Counted from the first letter of the stretch, positions 10,011 to 19,400 are shown. The stretch is 64,000 bases of DNA from Capnocytophaga sp. ARDL2 (GCF_041530365.1 NZ_CP168034.1:1426001-1490000), one strand, 5' to 3'. Made by a program: numbers and translations. Notes: a model not told the origin generated them from the letters alone.

Positions 10011-10508
10011 CTAAAAAATCCAATTAAAAATATACATACTCAGTTCGATAGTCCATTTTATCAATAAAACAATAGCAGTAAGTAAAAGGAAAATACTCAA
10101 TAAAGCAAATGTAAATCGTTTATTGATTTTACGCATGATTGCTTTGTCTCTTTGGGCATAACCTATGATTAATTCATAATTTTCTTTGTACGATTTATTT
10201 AGAAAATCTAAGACTATACCTAAATAAGGTATCAACCCAACACAGATATCGAAAAGTGCATTGTAGATAATGAGTACTGAAAGTCGGATAGATTTTAATT
10301 TGAATATTGATATGTAAAGATAAAATAAAGTGAATATCTGTGCGATAACATCACCAACTACAGGGAAAAAACTGAGTATTCCGTCGATATAATAATCATC
10401 CATATACTTTTTAATAGTATAAAGAATTTTTATTTCATTTTTATCTAATTGATTATTATTTGTATAGATATTGTGATTTGTCATATTTTTTTTTTTATGA
10501 TATAGCAA
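10011..10508 (-). CDS. DUF4112 membrane protein
   Basis: The 165-residue protein has two matching P-V/L-G-D/I half-motifs in hydrophobic helices (FFPVVGDVIAQIF and LIPYLGIVLDFLNKSY), the hallmark of DUF4112. A C-terminal helix follows (about residues 132-152). Met9 (position 10484) is an equally good start, giving 157 residues. Function unknown. This is the last clearly chromosomal gene before the phage-derived DNA. Confidence 0.75.
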   Translation of the reverse strand: MLYHKKKNMTNHNIYTNNNQLDKNEIKILYTIKKYMDDYYIDGILSFFPVVGDVIAQIFTLFYLYISIFKLKSIRLSVLIIYNALFDICVGLIPYLGIVLDFLNKSYKENYELIIGYAQRDKAIMRKINKRFTFALLSIFLLLTAIVLLIKWTIELSMYIFNWIF

Positions 10509-10659
10509 TAAATGTACCTAAAATTGTATTGACTGATATTAGATATAAAACGATTATACGTTTTTTTTACTTCTATTAAATTAATAGATGTTTGAAAGAA
10601 AAAAAAACAAAATTATAAAAAGAAGATTCAAAGGTATAATAGGATTTGAAATTATTGTA
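10509..10659. other. Junction between chromosome and prophage remnant
   Basis: This 150-base AT-rich stretch lies between the DUF4112 start and the first base I can align with the later primase gene (about 10660). It shows no tRNA, no clear att repeat and no insertion sequence end. The remnant therefore begins abruptly inside a gene, as expected for a deletion end rather than a site-specific attachment site. Confidence 0.5.
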
Positions 10660-11678
10660 AATATGGAGAATAAACAATCGACTGGTAAAGCCAAGCTGAG
10701 AAGTTTTGGAGAGTTTAGCAATATGATGGTGCATCTTTCTGAGTATACCAATGGCGACAAAGAAATAGACGGTATGCTAAAGGGTATTTGGGACAGAAGT
10801 TCGTACAAAAGAGCCACTCTCGACAGTCATATGAGTACCGATAGCACACCTATATTGTGCAGTGCCATTGTTACTGGCAACCAAACGCCCACAAATGAGG
10901 CAGTGCTTACGCGTTTGATTTATGGCGAAATGACCAAAAACCAATTTACACTCGAAGAATCGCAAGCCTTTGAAGAATTTGAAAATATGACTACCGACCA
11001 CTGTCTGAAAAGCACTTTGCCAACAAGTTTTTTATGTATAAAAAGATTTTGAAAGAACGCAAGGCTTTTAAGGGTAGTATAGATCGTATCATTACCAATT
11101 ATGCTATATTGGGGGCAACGCACGAAATTTTGAAAGAAACCAACGAAATTGTTTTCCCTTTTACCACAGCCGAAATGCTCGATGTGTTTGATGCGTTTGT
11201 AAACAATCTAAAACGCAAACTGGATACTGCCAATGTCATCAGCCGTTTTTGGGATGTGTTTGTAGCCTGCTTGAGTGGAAGCGAAATCAACAAGCTGCAT
11301 TTAGGTTTGCAACTGGATATTCAAGGCCAATTGCTCTACATACGATTTACAGAGGTATATAATAGAATACAGACAGAGTGGTTTCCACGATTTTCGGAAT
11401 CGTGCCCAAGCAAAACTACACTACTCGAAAAACTGAAAGAGGATAAATACTTTGTAGAAGAAAAAAAATCGCACCGCTTTGCCAATACCAATACCTCTGC
11501 TTATGTATTGGATCTAAACAAAATCGACAATAAAGAGAGTATTCTCTTTGCCCTAAACCTGCAATTGGAACAAAGAGAGGCACAACAAGGTCTGCAATCT
11601 TTGTTTTCACCCCCTGCAACCCCCAATAGTCATAATATAAAGGAGGAAAAGGATGCGGAGGACGGGTTGGCGTTTTAG
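10660..11678 (+). pseudogene. Truncated and frameshifted copy of the phage primase-helicase
   Basis: This aligns with 26117-27164 (the last third of the intact 1065-residue gene), starting at NKQSTGKAKLRSFGEFSN. The first two thirds, including the zinc finger, TOPRIM and Walker A motifs, are absent. A further deletion of 40 bases after GACCA near 11001 removes the segment with TGYMDRVIWYRP and shifts the frame, splitting the remnant into 10588-11052 and 11034-11678. The deletion is flanked by CCA direct repeats. No function is expected. Confidence 0.9.
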
Positions 11679-11791
11679 ATGTCTCTCCTTTCACATACTC
11701 TCCTCCAAGTCTTCGGAGACTTCCTCCCAAAGAGGTAAACTTTTATTTTTATTTTTTAAATAAAAATCGAAATTATAAGCGTGTTTTTAAC

Positions 11792-11869
11792 TTCCAACAA
11801 CTTCCAACAAAATGAACCTGTTTTTATTGTATAACTTGCTGATTTATAGTTTTTTTTGGATTGTTGGAA
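11792..11869. repeat. Relic of the iteron region
   Basis: Three TGTTGGAA-type octamers remain here (11792-11799, 11802-11809, 11862-11869). The intact copy at 27300-27485 has ten plus an AT-rich core. The AT-rich middle has been lost, so this copy is probably inactive as an origin. The rest of 11679-11917 holds no gene that I can see. Confidence 0.6.
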
Positions 11870-11917
11870 GATGAAGGGCAAAAAAGGGCTTACTAAAATT
11901 GAAAAAAAATTTTTTTT

Positions 11918-12277
11918 ATGAAAAACGACGAATTTCAGTCATTTCGCGAAGAATTGTACCAAAAAGGTATGGTGCAGTTTGATACTTCGCTTGTAGGAAT
12001 ATCGGTTTATGGCTTTTTGCTGTATCGTACCCGAGAGATTTTTGTGATACTGTATCGCGGGGGCGAAAAAATAGGCTTTATCTACGAATATGGTCAAATG
12101 AGCTACGAACGACAAGTGGCTATCTACAATACGCTACCTCATTATGAAAAAGATGTGGAAGCCTTTGGTAAAAAATACCAACGCAAAATGGAAGTCCTTT
12201 ATCCCAATGATGAAAATTTTGTTTTTTTGAACAAAAATGAAATATCACCATCAAGTAAAAAACGAAGTGTGTACTAA
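11918..12277 (+). CDS. Phage hypothetical protein, copy 1
   Basis: The 119-residue protein is nearly identical to that at 27534-27887 (start MKNDEFQSFREELYQKGMVQ). The C-terminus differs because foreign sequence begins at about 12267: the last residues read SSKKRSVY instead of SSKKRI. I see no known domain. The gene sits straight after the primase-helicase in both copies, suggesting a DNA-replication-associated early role. Confidence 0.65.
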   Translation: MKNDEFQSFREELYQKGMVQFDTSLVGISVYGFLLYRTREIFVILYRGGEKIGFIYEYGQMSYERQVAIYNTLPHYEKDVEAFGKKYQRKMEVLYPNDENFVFLNKNEISPSSKKRSVY

Positions 12278-12411
12278 CTGTATCTTGTAGACATGTAGAA
12301 TGCTTGTTTTTCTATAATATAAAGTTTTATAAAATTGAAAGAATGCTAAATTGTGTACCAATAAGCTTATTACAACTATACAAGATACATAATATTTAAT
12401 GCTAACAAAAG
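12267..12411. mobile_element. About 145-bp insertion with short terminal inverted repeats (MITE-like)
   Basis: Compared with the intact copy (27876-27884), 145 bases are inserted between two genes that normally overlap. Near its ends lie TGTATCTTGTA (12279-12289) and TACAAGATACA (12379-12389), an exact 11-base inverted repeat. It holds no ORF. No clear target duplication is visible, so a non-mobile rearrangement is possible. Confidence 0.4.
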
Positions 12412-12413
12412 AA

Positions 12414-12875
12414 ATGATCATCACCATCAACCTACCTGTGAGTAAGCATCTGAAAGAGTTTCTCACTACCAAATTTGGAAAAGAATATCATCCTGGTACA
12501 GACAACTGGTTTGGTATATTGATCAGTACGCTATTGGAACGCAAGTCGTGCTGGGATTTCAAGCCTAAGAAAGAAGAGCAAAATACCGAGTTTTATAGCA
12601 TACATATACGCCTGTCGTATGCCAACAAGCACGGTATATTTCTTACCAAAGGGCATGAAAATCTGTTGCGAAAAGCTATCGAGAGTCTATTTCGTGAAAA
12701 TATCTACGAGCAGGCATTGCTCAATAAAGAGTGCTACGGTATAGACTACAAAACGACGATTCTCAATTGTTTGGAATACTACGGTATTACCGACGATAAT
12801 AGCAACTACCTTCAAGCTCTAATGAGAGATTTTTCTAGAAAGAAAGATAAAATAGAAATCCGTAGGGGTGTATGA
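12414..12875 (+). CDS. Phage hypothetical protein, copy 1
   Basis: The 153-residue protein is a near copy of that at 27884-28345 (MIITINLPVSKHLKEFLTTK). The start at 12414 was chosen because it matches the intact copy; an upstream in-frame ATG at 12399 comes from the inserted DNA. No recognised domain. The insertion upstream has broken its translational coupling to the preceding gene. Confidence 0.65.
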   Translation: MIITINLPVSKHLKEFLTTKFGKEYHPGTDNWFGILISTLLERKSCWDFKPKKEEQNTEFYSIHIRLSYANKHGIFLTKGHENLLRKAIESLFRENIYEQALLNKECYGIDYKTTILNCLEYYGITDDNSNYLQALMRDFSRKKDKIEIRRGV

Positions 12876-13170
12876 TATCCTTTTTTTAAAAAAGAGGGGT
12901 GTCTAAAGGGTGGTGTGTGTATTTTTTTTTATTGAACAGACAAAAAAATAATTTCGCAATATGACCACAATTTTAAACCAAATGGATTGTATTTCGAGAG
13001 AAATACGCAGTATAAAAATTTATCCGCATTTTGCTGTGATGCTTTTGAATCACAAAAACGAATTGTCAGAAGGCTACCAACCGATTTTTTTGTTTGAAGA
13101 TATCATTACAGAGGATTATCAGCCAAATATAAAAACTCTACAACAGAGGAGCAACTATTATTATAGTATA

Positions 13171-14149
13171 ACCTGTTGTGCATTATGAAATAAAATAAAA
13201 AAAGTTGTTCATTTAACTGAAATTCAGTATATTTAGTTCGCTAAAACAAATAAAAAATGAACAACTTAGAGCAAATATACGAAAGAATTTTAGAAGTTTT
13301 AGAAGATTTTTTTCCTCATCAACTTTTACCTTATCAAAGGAGAAAGCCAAAAATGAGTGATTTAGAATTGGTGAGTTTAAATTTAACAGCAGAATATTTA
13401 AGTATTGATAGTGAATTACAACTCTTTAGAAAAATACCTAATTCTTTGAAAAACAAAATAGAAAGAAGTGTTTATAACAAAAGAAAACGAAATCTTTTTT
13501 ATTATATAAATCAGATTAGGGAAAAACTTGCAATGTGTTTTAATAGAGAGGAGAGTTATTTTGTAATTGATAGTATGCCTTTGAAAATATGTGAAAATGC
13601 TAGAGCAATGAGAAGTAAAATTTGTAGAGACGAAAGTTTTTCATATCCTGATTATGGTTTTTGTGCTAGTCAGAAGTTACATTATTTTGGATATAAATTA
13701 CACATAATCTGTTCAATAGAAGGTATTGTACAAAGTTTAGATATGACTCCAGCATCTGTTCACGATGTTCATTATTTAAAAGATGTTAGTTCTCAAATTC
13801 AAAATTGCGTTTTGATTGGTGATAGAGGTTATATATCGTCACAATATCAATTAGATTTGTTTAACACTGCTACTATTCAGTTAGATACACCTAAAAGAAT
13901 AAATCAAAAAGATTACAAACCTCAATTTTATTTATTCAAAAAGAAGAGAAAAAGAATCGAAACTCTATTTTCTCAACTTTGTGATCAATTTATGATTAAA
14001 AGGAATTATGCTAAATCATTCAACGGTTTTAAAACACGAATTATCAGTAAAATAACTGCTTTAACCTTAATTCAATACATTAACAAATTTGTATTAAAAA
14101 AGGAAATAAATAAAATTAAAGCAAGTATAATTTAAAATGCACAACGGGT
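13171..14149 (+). mobile_element. IS982-family insertion sequence, 979 bp
   Basis: The ends carry imperfect terminal inverted repeats (ACCTGTTGTGCATTATGAAA at left; ACCCGTTGTGCATTTTAAAT as reverse complement of the right end). It is flanked by a 9-base target duplication TATAGTATA (13162-13170 and 14150-14158). The boundaries are fixed by comparison with the uninterrupted copy at about 28590. It holds one transposase gene. The intact duplication and ORF suggest a fairly recent insertion. Confidence 0.93.
13257..14135 (+). CDS. IS982-family DDE transposase
   Basis: The 292-residue transposase has the expected IS982 length. It has an N-terminal helical region with MSDLELVSLNLTAEYLSID and the catalytic triad in FVIDSMPLK (first Asp), IGDRGYISSQ (second Asp) and KRIETLFSQL (Glu). 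The typical FGYKLH block lies between. It cuts and pastes the element through the terminal repeats. The ORF fills the IS and appears intact. IS982 elements are known in Flavobacteriales, for example Riemerella. Confidence 0.93.
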   Translation: MNNLEQIYERILEVLEDFFPHQLLPYQRRKPKMSDLELVSLNLTAEYLSIDSELQLFRKIPNSLKNKIERSVYNKRKRNLFYYINQIREKLAMCFNREESYFVIDSMPLKICENARAMRSKICRDESFSYPDYGFCASQKLHYFGYKLHIICSIEGIVQSLDMTPASVHDVHYLKDVSSQIQNCVLIGDRGYISSQYQLDLFNTATIQLDTPKRINQKDYKPQFYLFKKKRKRIETLFSQLCDQFMIKRNYAKSFNGFKTRIISKITALTLIQYINKFVLKKEINKIKASII

Positions 14150-14459
14150 TATAGTATAGATATTTCGTTTGGTGTGTATCTTACCGAGGAGCAAAGCGAG
14201 ACTTTGCAATATTTGCTACAATCGCTCAACTGCAAACGCTTTGCCGTGCAACTCGTTACCAATACAGCTACTACCTTGATAGGAAATATCTACGAACCTC
14301 TACGCATCGAAGTGCACAACCACACCACAAATGACGAACAGGGTAGGGATAAATACAAAATAGTGATAAAAGGAGAGATAACCGTTGTATAATTGTTAAT
14401 GGTATGTCGTTTTTTACATAGCCCAATCGCTGTAATATTGCATATAAAATCAATTGCGA

Positions 14460-15094
14460 ATGATAGGAAATACCTTTATAAACACACCTTTGGCTATAGA
14501 GCAATCGTATTTTATGGCATTGATACCTACATTGCTATCTGAATATGCGTTGGTACAAAGGGCTGTTTCTATTTCTGCTGAAGAAAAAGAGCAAAAATAT
14601 CTTTCTACGATACAGGGGATGAATACTCGTGCCGAGGGTGCGATGTATCCGGTGGTAATAAGTATTGTAGGGCCTATAATAAAGTATAGCTCTTGGGCGT
14701 GTTTGGGTACTTCTTTTTATGCCGATTTGTTGAAATCGTTGGACAGCAATCCGCAGGTGTTGGGTATTGTCCTAAATATAGACAGTGGTGGAGGTATGGT
14801 ATCGGGTATTGCCGAGCTTACAGACACTATCAAAAATCTTGCAAAACCTACTATAGCCTATACCAGTGGCTATATGTGTTCGTACAAGCTATGGAAACCG
14901 CTGGTTTGGAAGCACAAGAAGGTATCGAAGAAAACCTTTTGTTGTTGGCTGCCAAATGCAAAGAATATGGCGATGCACAAAACCGCCATACTTTTTCAGA
15001 AAACAACGGCAAAGACGAGCCTACCAATGGGTTGCTGTACGGCTACATGAATCCCAACGATGAGCATAACAAGTTTTTAAATTCAATTTTATAA
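14460..15094 (+). pseudogene. Deletion fusion of S49 protease and scaffold genes
   Basis: The first part matches the N-terminal about 140 codons of the protease at 28930-29742, up to TSGYMCS. It then jumps, near 14880, to the scaffold-like gene at the codons for VQAMETAGL (equivalent to about 30053), out of frame. About 700 bases are missing. The catalytic half of the protease and the start of the scaffold gene are lost, so neither product can work. Confidence 0.9.
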
Positions 15095-15196
15095 TTTGGA
15101 AATTTTAAAATGTTATTTTTTTTGATAGCTATCGGAAGGTAGGGAGGATTTTTTCAGTCTCTCAATTTTTAAATTACTAATTATTAAATCATTACT

Positions 15197-16211
15197 ATGA
15201 ATAAAACTATAGACATCAACCAAGTGAAAAATGAATTGGTTCGCTACATTGGTACGAAACCACATTTTATTCAGGGGGCTATTTTGTCTCCAGAAGTATT
15301 GTTGAACCGCTATGCTCGTACGGTTACGAAGGTAAAAGGGCATTATCCTACTGTACAGGCATTGATGAGTAATGTGGTGCAAATTTTCGACTCGAAGAAT
15401 TTTACACCTTATGGCGATATCAAATTTATTTCCAAGCGATTGACTAACTATCATCAAAAAATAGACTTTGAACTCGATCCTGCTGAAATCATAGGTTCGT
15501 GGTTTGAGGATATGTATGACGAAAGCAAAGGTGTCAAAGACAAATCTATTTCTCGCTTGGCTACTTCTATGCTAAGAGAAAAAATTATCGATGATGTAAA
15601 CTGGCTATCGGTAAACGGAAAAATTTGATGAGTTTCAAAAAGGAGCTTCTAGCCCTACTTTTGGTACATCGATGGACGGGTTGAACGAAATCCATAAGAA
15701 AATTGCCGCAGATACAGACAATCCTGTATTTTTTATTCCTGGTGAGGCTATCACTACGGCAAATATCTTGGATGTGGTGCAGAACTACGAAAAAAATATT
15801 CCAAGTCGTATGAAGCCTAAAGTAAGATTCTTGTTTATGAACGAATCTGATGCGGAAGATTATAGAATTGCTTACGAAGATACTTATGGACAATCGCAAT
15901 TTCAAACCGATGCTACACGCACAAGGTTAGGTAAGCGTACCATTATCGGTATTCCAAACCTTACCAAAGGCACCATTGTTTCTACTATCGACAAAAACTT
16001 GTTGAAATTGATTGACGAAGTAGATAACCCTGCTACTATCTCTGATGTACAAGTACACGACCGTATTTTGAGAGTGTATGGTGAATTTTCTTTGGGGTAT
16101 GATTATGCTTATAATCAAGTAGTGTTTATGCACACCGCCGACGGTAGCAAACGAAGGGGATTGAACAACGAGGAGCAAAATAAATTATTCTATCCACAGG
16201 AGAGATTTTAA
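15197..16211 (+). pseudogene. Frameshifted copy of the major capsid protein gene
   Basis: This is about 90% identical by eye to 30368-31381. Around 15620 the run reads GGAAAAATTTG against GGAAAATTTG in the intact gene. The extra A stops the frame after LSVNGKI at 15628; the second part is open from 15672 to 16211. A homopolymer sequencing error could mimic this, but the neighbouring genes in this copy are also broken. Confidence 0.88.
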
Positions 16212-16221
16212 TTTTTCTCCT

Positions 16222-16250
16222 AAGCCCTCTAAAGGAGGGGCTTTTTTTTT
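16222..16250 (+). terminator. Terminator after the capsid-gene remnant
   Basis: AAGCCCTC / GAGGGGCTT followed by nine T residues. Confidence 0.75.
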
Positions 16251-16341
16251 GAAAAAAAATGAAAAAAAATGTTGAAAAACTTGTATGAAAGTAAAAAATA
16301 TTTTACCTTTGTATTGTTGAATTATTAAAGATAAAAGCTCT

Positions 16342-16530
16342 ATGAAAACAAACGAATTGCTACGGTTCTTGAAGAAAAGGGGTTGCTATAAACTTAGAGA
16401 TGCCAAAGGAAGCCACGAAATTTGGTACAGCCCTATCACAAAAGAAACATTTAGTGTACCCAACCACGGAGCGAATGAAGTAGGTAAGGGAATGGAAAAG
16501 AAAATCAAAAAGATACTATTGGGAGAATAA
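16342..16530 (+). CDS. hicA: HicA-family mRNA interferase toxin
   Basis: HicA toxins are small dsRBD-fold ribonucleases that cut mRNA on the ribosome or free. The 62-residue protein has the family layout: MKTNELLRFLKKRGCYKL, then the catalytic His in AKGSHEIWYSP, then the basic region VPNHGANEVGKGMEKKI. It is the first gene of a two-gene cassette inserted after the phage capsid remnant; hicB follows 36 bases later. Confidence 0.88.
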   Translation: MKTNELLRFLKKRGCYKLRDAKGSHEIWYSPITKETFSVPNHGANEVGKGMEKKIKKILLGE

Positions 16531-16566
16531 TCCCAATAGTATTACTAAAATAAAATAAAAAGAATT

Positions 16567-16944
16567 ATGAAAGCAACATTTATCGTAGAAAAGACCAATA
16601 CAGGTTATTCTGCTTACTCGGAAGAGTATAATGCGGCAACCACAGCAAAAACCTACAAAGAATTAAAGGAAAATATGTTGGAAGCTCTCAATTTATTTTT
16701 AGAAGAAGAAAATTTGCCACTGGCTACTGAAAAAGATATTGTAGTAAAATTTGATTTAGCACAATTTTTCGATTATTACAATGGTATCAATATTTTGGCA
16801 TTGAGCGAAAAAATGGGCATCAACAATTCTTTAATTTCTCAATACAAAACAGGTAAAAAATATCCATCTGAAAAACAAGTTCAGAAGATATTTCAAGGTA
16901 TCAAATCTTATGGAGCTGAATTGGCTTCTATAGATTTGGTGTAG
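16567..16944 (+). CDS. hicB: HicB-family antitoxin with C-terminal helix-turn-helix
   Basis: HicB blocks HicA and represses the operon. The 125-residue protein has the N-terminal HicB fold (TFIVEKTNTGYSAYSEEYNA) and a C-terminal helix-turn-helix (ALSEKMGINNSLISQYKTGK). The last residues (GAELASIDL) resemble the other HicB proteins in this window. It probably binds the palindrome in its own promoter. Confidence 0.87.
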   Translation: MKATFIVEKTNTGYSAYSEEYNAATTAKTYKELKENMLEALNLFLEEENLPLATEKDIVVKFDLAQFFDYYNGINILALSEKMGINNSLISQYKTGKKYPSEKQVQKIFQGIKSYGAELASIDLV

Positions 16945-17111
16945 ACTTTTGTCTATATTAATTCAACACCCTTGCCCTGCCTTTTCGGTAGGGCATTTTT
17001 TTTCCTCCCCAACCTCTCCCAAGGAGGGGCTTTTTTGAGAAAAAAATGAAAAAAAGTTTGTGTAATTACAAAAATGTTATTATATTTGTATAGTTAAAAA
17101 TAAGAAAAGAT

Positions 17112-17276
17112 ATGACAGATGAAGAAAGAGAATCCGAAAGGCTACGGTTGAAAAGTGATTTAGACTATTACTTAGACAATTATAACGAACTGACAAGAGT
17201 TCGACCCAATTACAAAAAAATTGTAGATAAAGAAATCAACCGATTGGTAAAAGCGTTAAAAGCCCTCAGCAGATAG
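17112..17276 (+). CDS. Small charged helical protein, gene 1 of a DUF5053 cassette
   Basis: A 54-residue ORF (MTDEERESERLRLKSDLDYY start, VKALKALSR end), predicted all-helical, positive at its C-terminus. It takes the place that hicA occupies in sister cassettes. Comparable ORFs of 45-55 residues precede the DUF5053-like genes near 34.95, 35.74, 39.27 and 51.47 kb, with a shared L/I-heptad look rather than strong identity. A toxin or antitoxin role is inference from position. Confidence 0.6.
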   Translation: MTDEERESERLRLKSDLDYYLDNYNELTRVRPNYKKIVDKEINRLVKALKALSR

Positions 17277-17306
17277 GGGGCTTTGTTTCACTAAAACTAT
17301 AAAATT

Positions 17307-17690
17307 ATGTTTGAAAAAGTAAAAGAACTAAGAGATAGATATTCAAAAGCAACTACTCTTGAAGAAAAGCAACAAATACAAAAAGAAACAGACCAATTAC
17401 GAGTAGAAAACCCACAAGCGTGGGCAGATGCGATGTTGGAATGTATTACAGAATCGGCAGATAGAGCAGAAAAATTAGTAGCTAAAAAACGATTAGATGA
17501 AATTAGCAACATTATTTCTATTTCCTATATTGCCAAAGAGTATTTTGGAAAAACGCCCCAATGGTTTTACCAAAGGCTCAATGAAAATACAGTCAATGGC
17601 AAACCTGCCACTTTTACTGAAGAAGAAATAAAAACCTTAAATTTTGCTTTAAAAGACATTAGTAAAAAAATAGGCTCGGTTAGTATCTAA
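17307..17690 (+). CDS. DUF5053-like protein with putative DNA-binding C-terminus
   Basis: The 127-residue protein has a helical N-terminal half and a conserved C-terminal block: ISISYIAKEYFGKTPQWFYQ, then NGKPATFTEEEIKTLNFALK and a final IGSVSI. I recognise this as the DUF5053 family of Bacteroidota. The block looks like a helix-turn-helix (SYIAKEYFGKTPQWFYQRL). In the cassette it stands where HicB stands elsewhere, so autoregulation is likely. No published function is known to me. Confidence 0.7.
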   Translation: MFEKVKELRDRYSKATTLEEKQQIQKETDQLRVENPQAWADAMLECITESADRAEKLVAKKRLDEISNIISISYIAKEYFGKTPQWFYQRLNENTVNGKPATFTEEEIKTLNFALKDISKKIGSVSI

Positions 17691-17774
17691 TCTTATTTTT
17701 AACGCCCAATCCCTACCATTGAGCCGTGGTAGGGATTTTTTTATTCTAATAGAAATACTTCAATGATATAGAAA

Positions 17775-18107
17775 TTATTTCACAATATTTGAAACAATCA
17801 CTTTTTGAAATTCATCGAAAGAGCGGCACACAAAATAATCAAAACCTAATTTTCTGACCCTTTCTTCAAAGATTTTTTGGTTTGGATTTTGCCTACCTTT
17901 TTCAGTTTTCATTTCAATGAAAAGTGTTTTGTTTTTGCTGATAACTTGCAAGTCGGCAACACCAGCCAACACACCTTCATTTTTTAGGTTCACAGCTTCC
18001 AATTTGTTTCTACTTCCACCATTAGGAATTGCAAAAATCAAATCATTTGGAAACGCATAACGAAACCACCGCACACAGGCGGATTGTAATTTGCTTTCTT
18101 TTTTCAT
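17775..18107 (-). CDS. VRR-NUC domain nuclease
   Basis: VRR-NUC proteins are PD-(D/E)XK nucleases of phage and host repair systems. The 110-residue protein shows the family core: FAIPNGGSRN, GVLAGVADLQV (catalytic Asp), LFIEMKTEKGRQNPNQ (E-x-K plus the Gln motif). It is a stand-alone single-domain form usual for phages, and may act as a Holliday-junction-type resolvase. It lies just downstream of the integrase on the same strand, 34 bases away. Confidence 0.85.
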   Translation of the reverse strand: MKKESKLQSACVRWFRYAFPNDLIFAIPNGGSRNKLEAVNLKNEGVLAGVADLQVISKNKTLFIEMKTEKGRQNPNQKIFEERVRKLGFDYFVCRSFDEFQKVIVSNIVK

Positions 18108-18141
18108 TGTAATTGGTTTTTACAAAGGTAAAAGAAAGGAA

Positions 18142-19272
18142 TTATAAAAACAAAGGTCTTAATTTACTTTGTTCTTTCACTAAATTTTCTCGATAATCCA
18201 CCGCATAAATTTCAGTAGTTCTTTGACTGGTATGTCCTAACACTTTTTGAGCAACTTCAATTCCAAATTCATTTGCTATGTTATTCGCAAAGGTATGACG
18301 CAGGGCATAGGCTGTTTTGGTTATCCCTAATTTCTTCTTCCAATATTTGAAAGCAGAGTCAAATTTATCTTTGGTTAGAGGATTTTCCGATGGTCTAAAA
18401 TTTTCTCCAAACAAATAAATATCTCCTTTTTTCTTCTCTTTCAACAATTCTTTCCAAAGATACTCCGTGTGAATATTAATAGGTTTCATTACATCTTTAT
18501 AATTTTTTCCTTTCTTTTCAAAAATAGTGAAAGTTTGATTTTTCATATCAATATCATTGATTTTCACTTCACGAAGTTCTGATAGTCGAGATTGTGAACT
18601 ATGAAAAATTACAAGGAATCTCCATAATTCATAATGATAATCTTTCAGTGAGTTGATTTTTTCAATATCATCTTCTCTGTAAATTTCTCTTTTCTTTGGT
18701 GTATGAGGAAGTTTACGGATATAGTGGATGTAATTATGCTCAAAAATTTCCATATCGACAAAATAATTATACAATATTCCTAAATAGGATTTGATTTTGT
18801 TGTATTTGTCGTTTGAATATTTTTGTTCGAGGACTATATCCATCATTATTCTTACATCTCTTTTTCTGATTTTAGAAATTTCAATGTTGGCATGACCTGT
18901 TTTCAAGGCGATTTGTTCAATGATTTTAATAGCATTTTCAACACCTACCAAAGTGCTTTTAGAAACTTTGATTTTTTTAGAAGCTATTTTTAGAGCAAGG
19001 ATAAAAGGAGTGTGTTCACTTACAGAATCATAAGGATTAATAAATTCTTTTGTAATAGGATTATAACCGTTTTTTAAATTACGATATTCGTTATCAATTA
19101 AATACCTTGTAAAATTCTGTTTTTCTTCTAATGTCTTGCAGCAGTTTACACCTGATTTGAATCTGATTTGTTTTTTATCAAATTCATAATAAAGATACCA
19201 TTCTTTGTTTAAGTTGGCTTTGATGTTCTTTTCCCAATTTTTGGGATAGACTTTGATTTCTGTGTATCGCAT
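18142..19272 (-). CDS. int: Tyrosine-type phage integrase
   Basis: The integrase recombines phage and host attachment sites. From Met at 19272 the protein is 376 residues, with an N-terminal arm-binding/SAM-like region and the catalytic domain. The R in SQSRLSELREV, the HxxR in YALRHTFANN, and GHTSQRTTEIYAVDY with the nucleophilic Tyr are visible. The longer open frame to 19410 adds RSRVQIPSSLLRCKSC, a translation of the tRNA fragment in the att site, so I reject it as the start. Confidence 0.9.
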   Translation of the reverse strand: MRYTEIKVYPKNWEKNIKANLNKEWYLYYEFDKKQIRFKSGVNCCKTLEEKQNFTRYLIDNEYRNLKNGYNPITKEFINPYDSVSEHTPFILALKIASKKIKVSKSTLVGVENAIKIIEQIALKTGHANIEISKIRKRDVRIMMDIVLEQKYSNDKYNKIKSYLGILYNYFVDMEIFEHNYIHYIRKLPHTPKKREIYREDDIEKINSLKDYHYELWRFLVIFHSSQSRLSELREVKINDIDMKNQTFTIFEKKGKNYKDVMKPINIHTEYLWKELLKEKKKGDIYLFGENFRPSENPLTKDKFDSAFKYWKKKLGITKTAYALRHTFANNIANEFGIEVAQKVLGHTSQRTTEIYAVDYRENLVKEQSKLRPLFL

Positions 19273-19323
19273 AATTTGACCGTTTTTTTGACCGTTTTGC
19301 AAAACACAAGGGGAATAAAAAAA

Positions 19324-19400
19324 CGCTGTAAGCCTTTGTGGACACGACTTACAGCGTAGTAGCGAGGACGGGATTTGAACCCGTGACCTCAGGGTTATGA
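19324..19400 (-). other. Attachment site: tRNA-Met 3' fragment next to integrase
   Basis: On the reverse strand 19400-19356 reads as the 3' part of a tRNA from the anticodon CAT: the T arm ACGGG-TTCAAAT-CCCGT and acceptor strand CCTCGCT are clear. The 5' half is missing. On the integrase side lies a perfect 9-bp inverted repeat CGCTGTAAG/CTTACAGCG (19324-19356). Phage DNA flanks the fragment on both sides, as in attP rather than attL or attR. Confidence 0.75.

Larger units (their letters stand above)
12961..14392 (+). pseudogene. Phage hypothetical gene interrupted by an insertion sequence
   Basis: The intact version is 28384-28827 (147 residues). Here the first 70 codons (12961-13170) and the remainder (from 14159) are separated by 979 bases of IS DNA plus a 9-base duplication. 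The frame resumes at DISFGVYLTEEQSETLQYL. Deleting the insertion and one duplicate restores the full frame, so the IS is the only lesion. Confidence 0.9.
16281..17003 (+). other. Cassette A (hicA-hicB): promoter, complementary ends, hairpin, terminator
   Basis: The promoter is TTG (16281) and TACCTTTG (16304-16311) with palindrome GTAAAA-AATA-TTTTAC in the spacer. The 5' arm GTTGAATTA (16316-16324) is complementary to TAATTCAAC (16959-16967). A perfect 10-bp hairpin ACTATTGGGA/TCCCAATAGT (16515-16540) has the hicA stop codon in its loop. The terminator is GCCCTGCC...GGTAGGGC plus T run (16974-17003). Confidence 0.7.
17058..17742 (+). other. Cassette B (small ORF + DUF5053): complementary ends and terminator
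   Basis: The promoter is TTG (17058) and TATATTTG (17081-17088). The 5' arm GTTAAAAATAAGA (17093-17105) is exactly complementary over 13 bases to TCTTATTTTTAAC (17691-17703), which starts one base after the stop codon of the second gene. The hairpin around the first stop is AAAGCCC / GGGGGCTTT. The terminator is ATCCCTACC/GGTAGGGAT plus T run (17709-17742). Confidence 0.7.
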
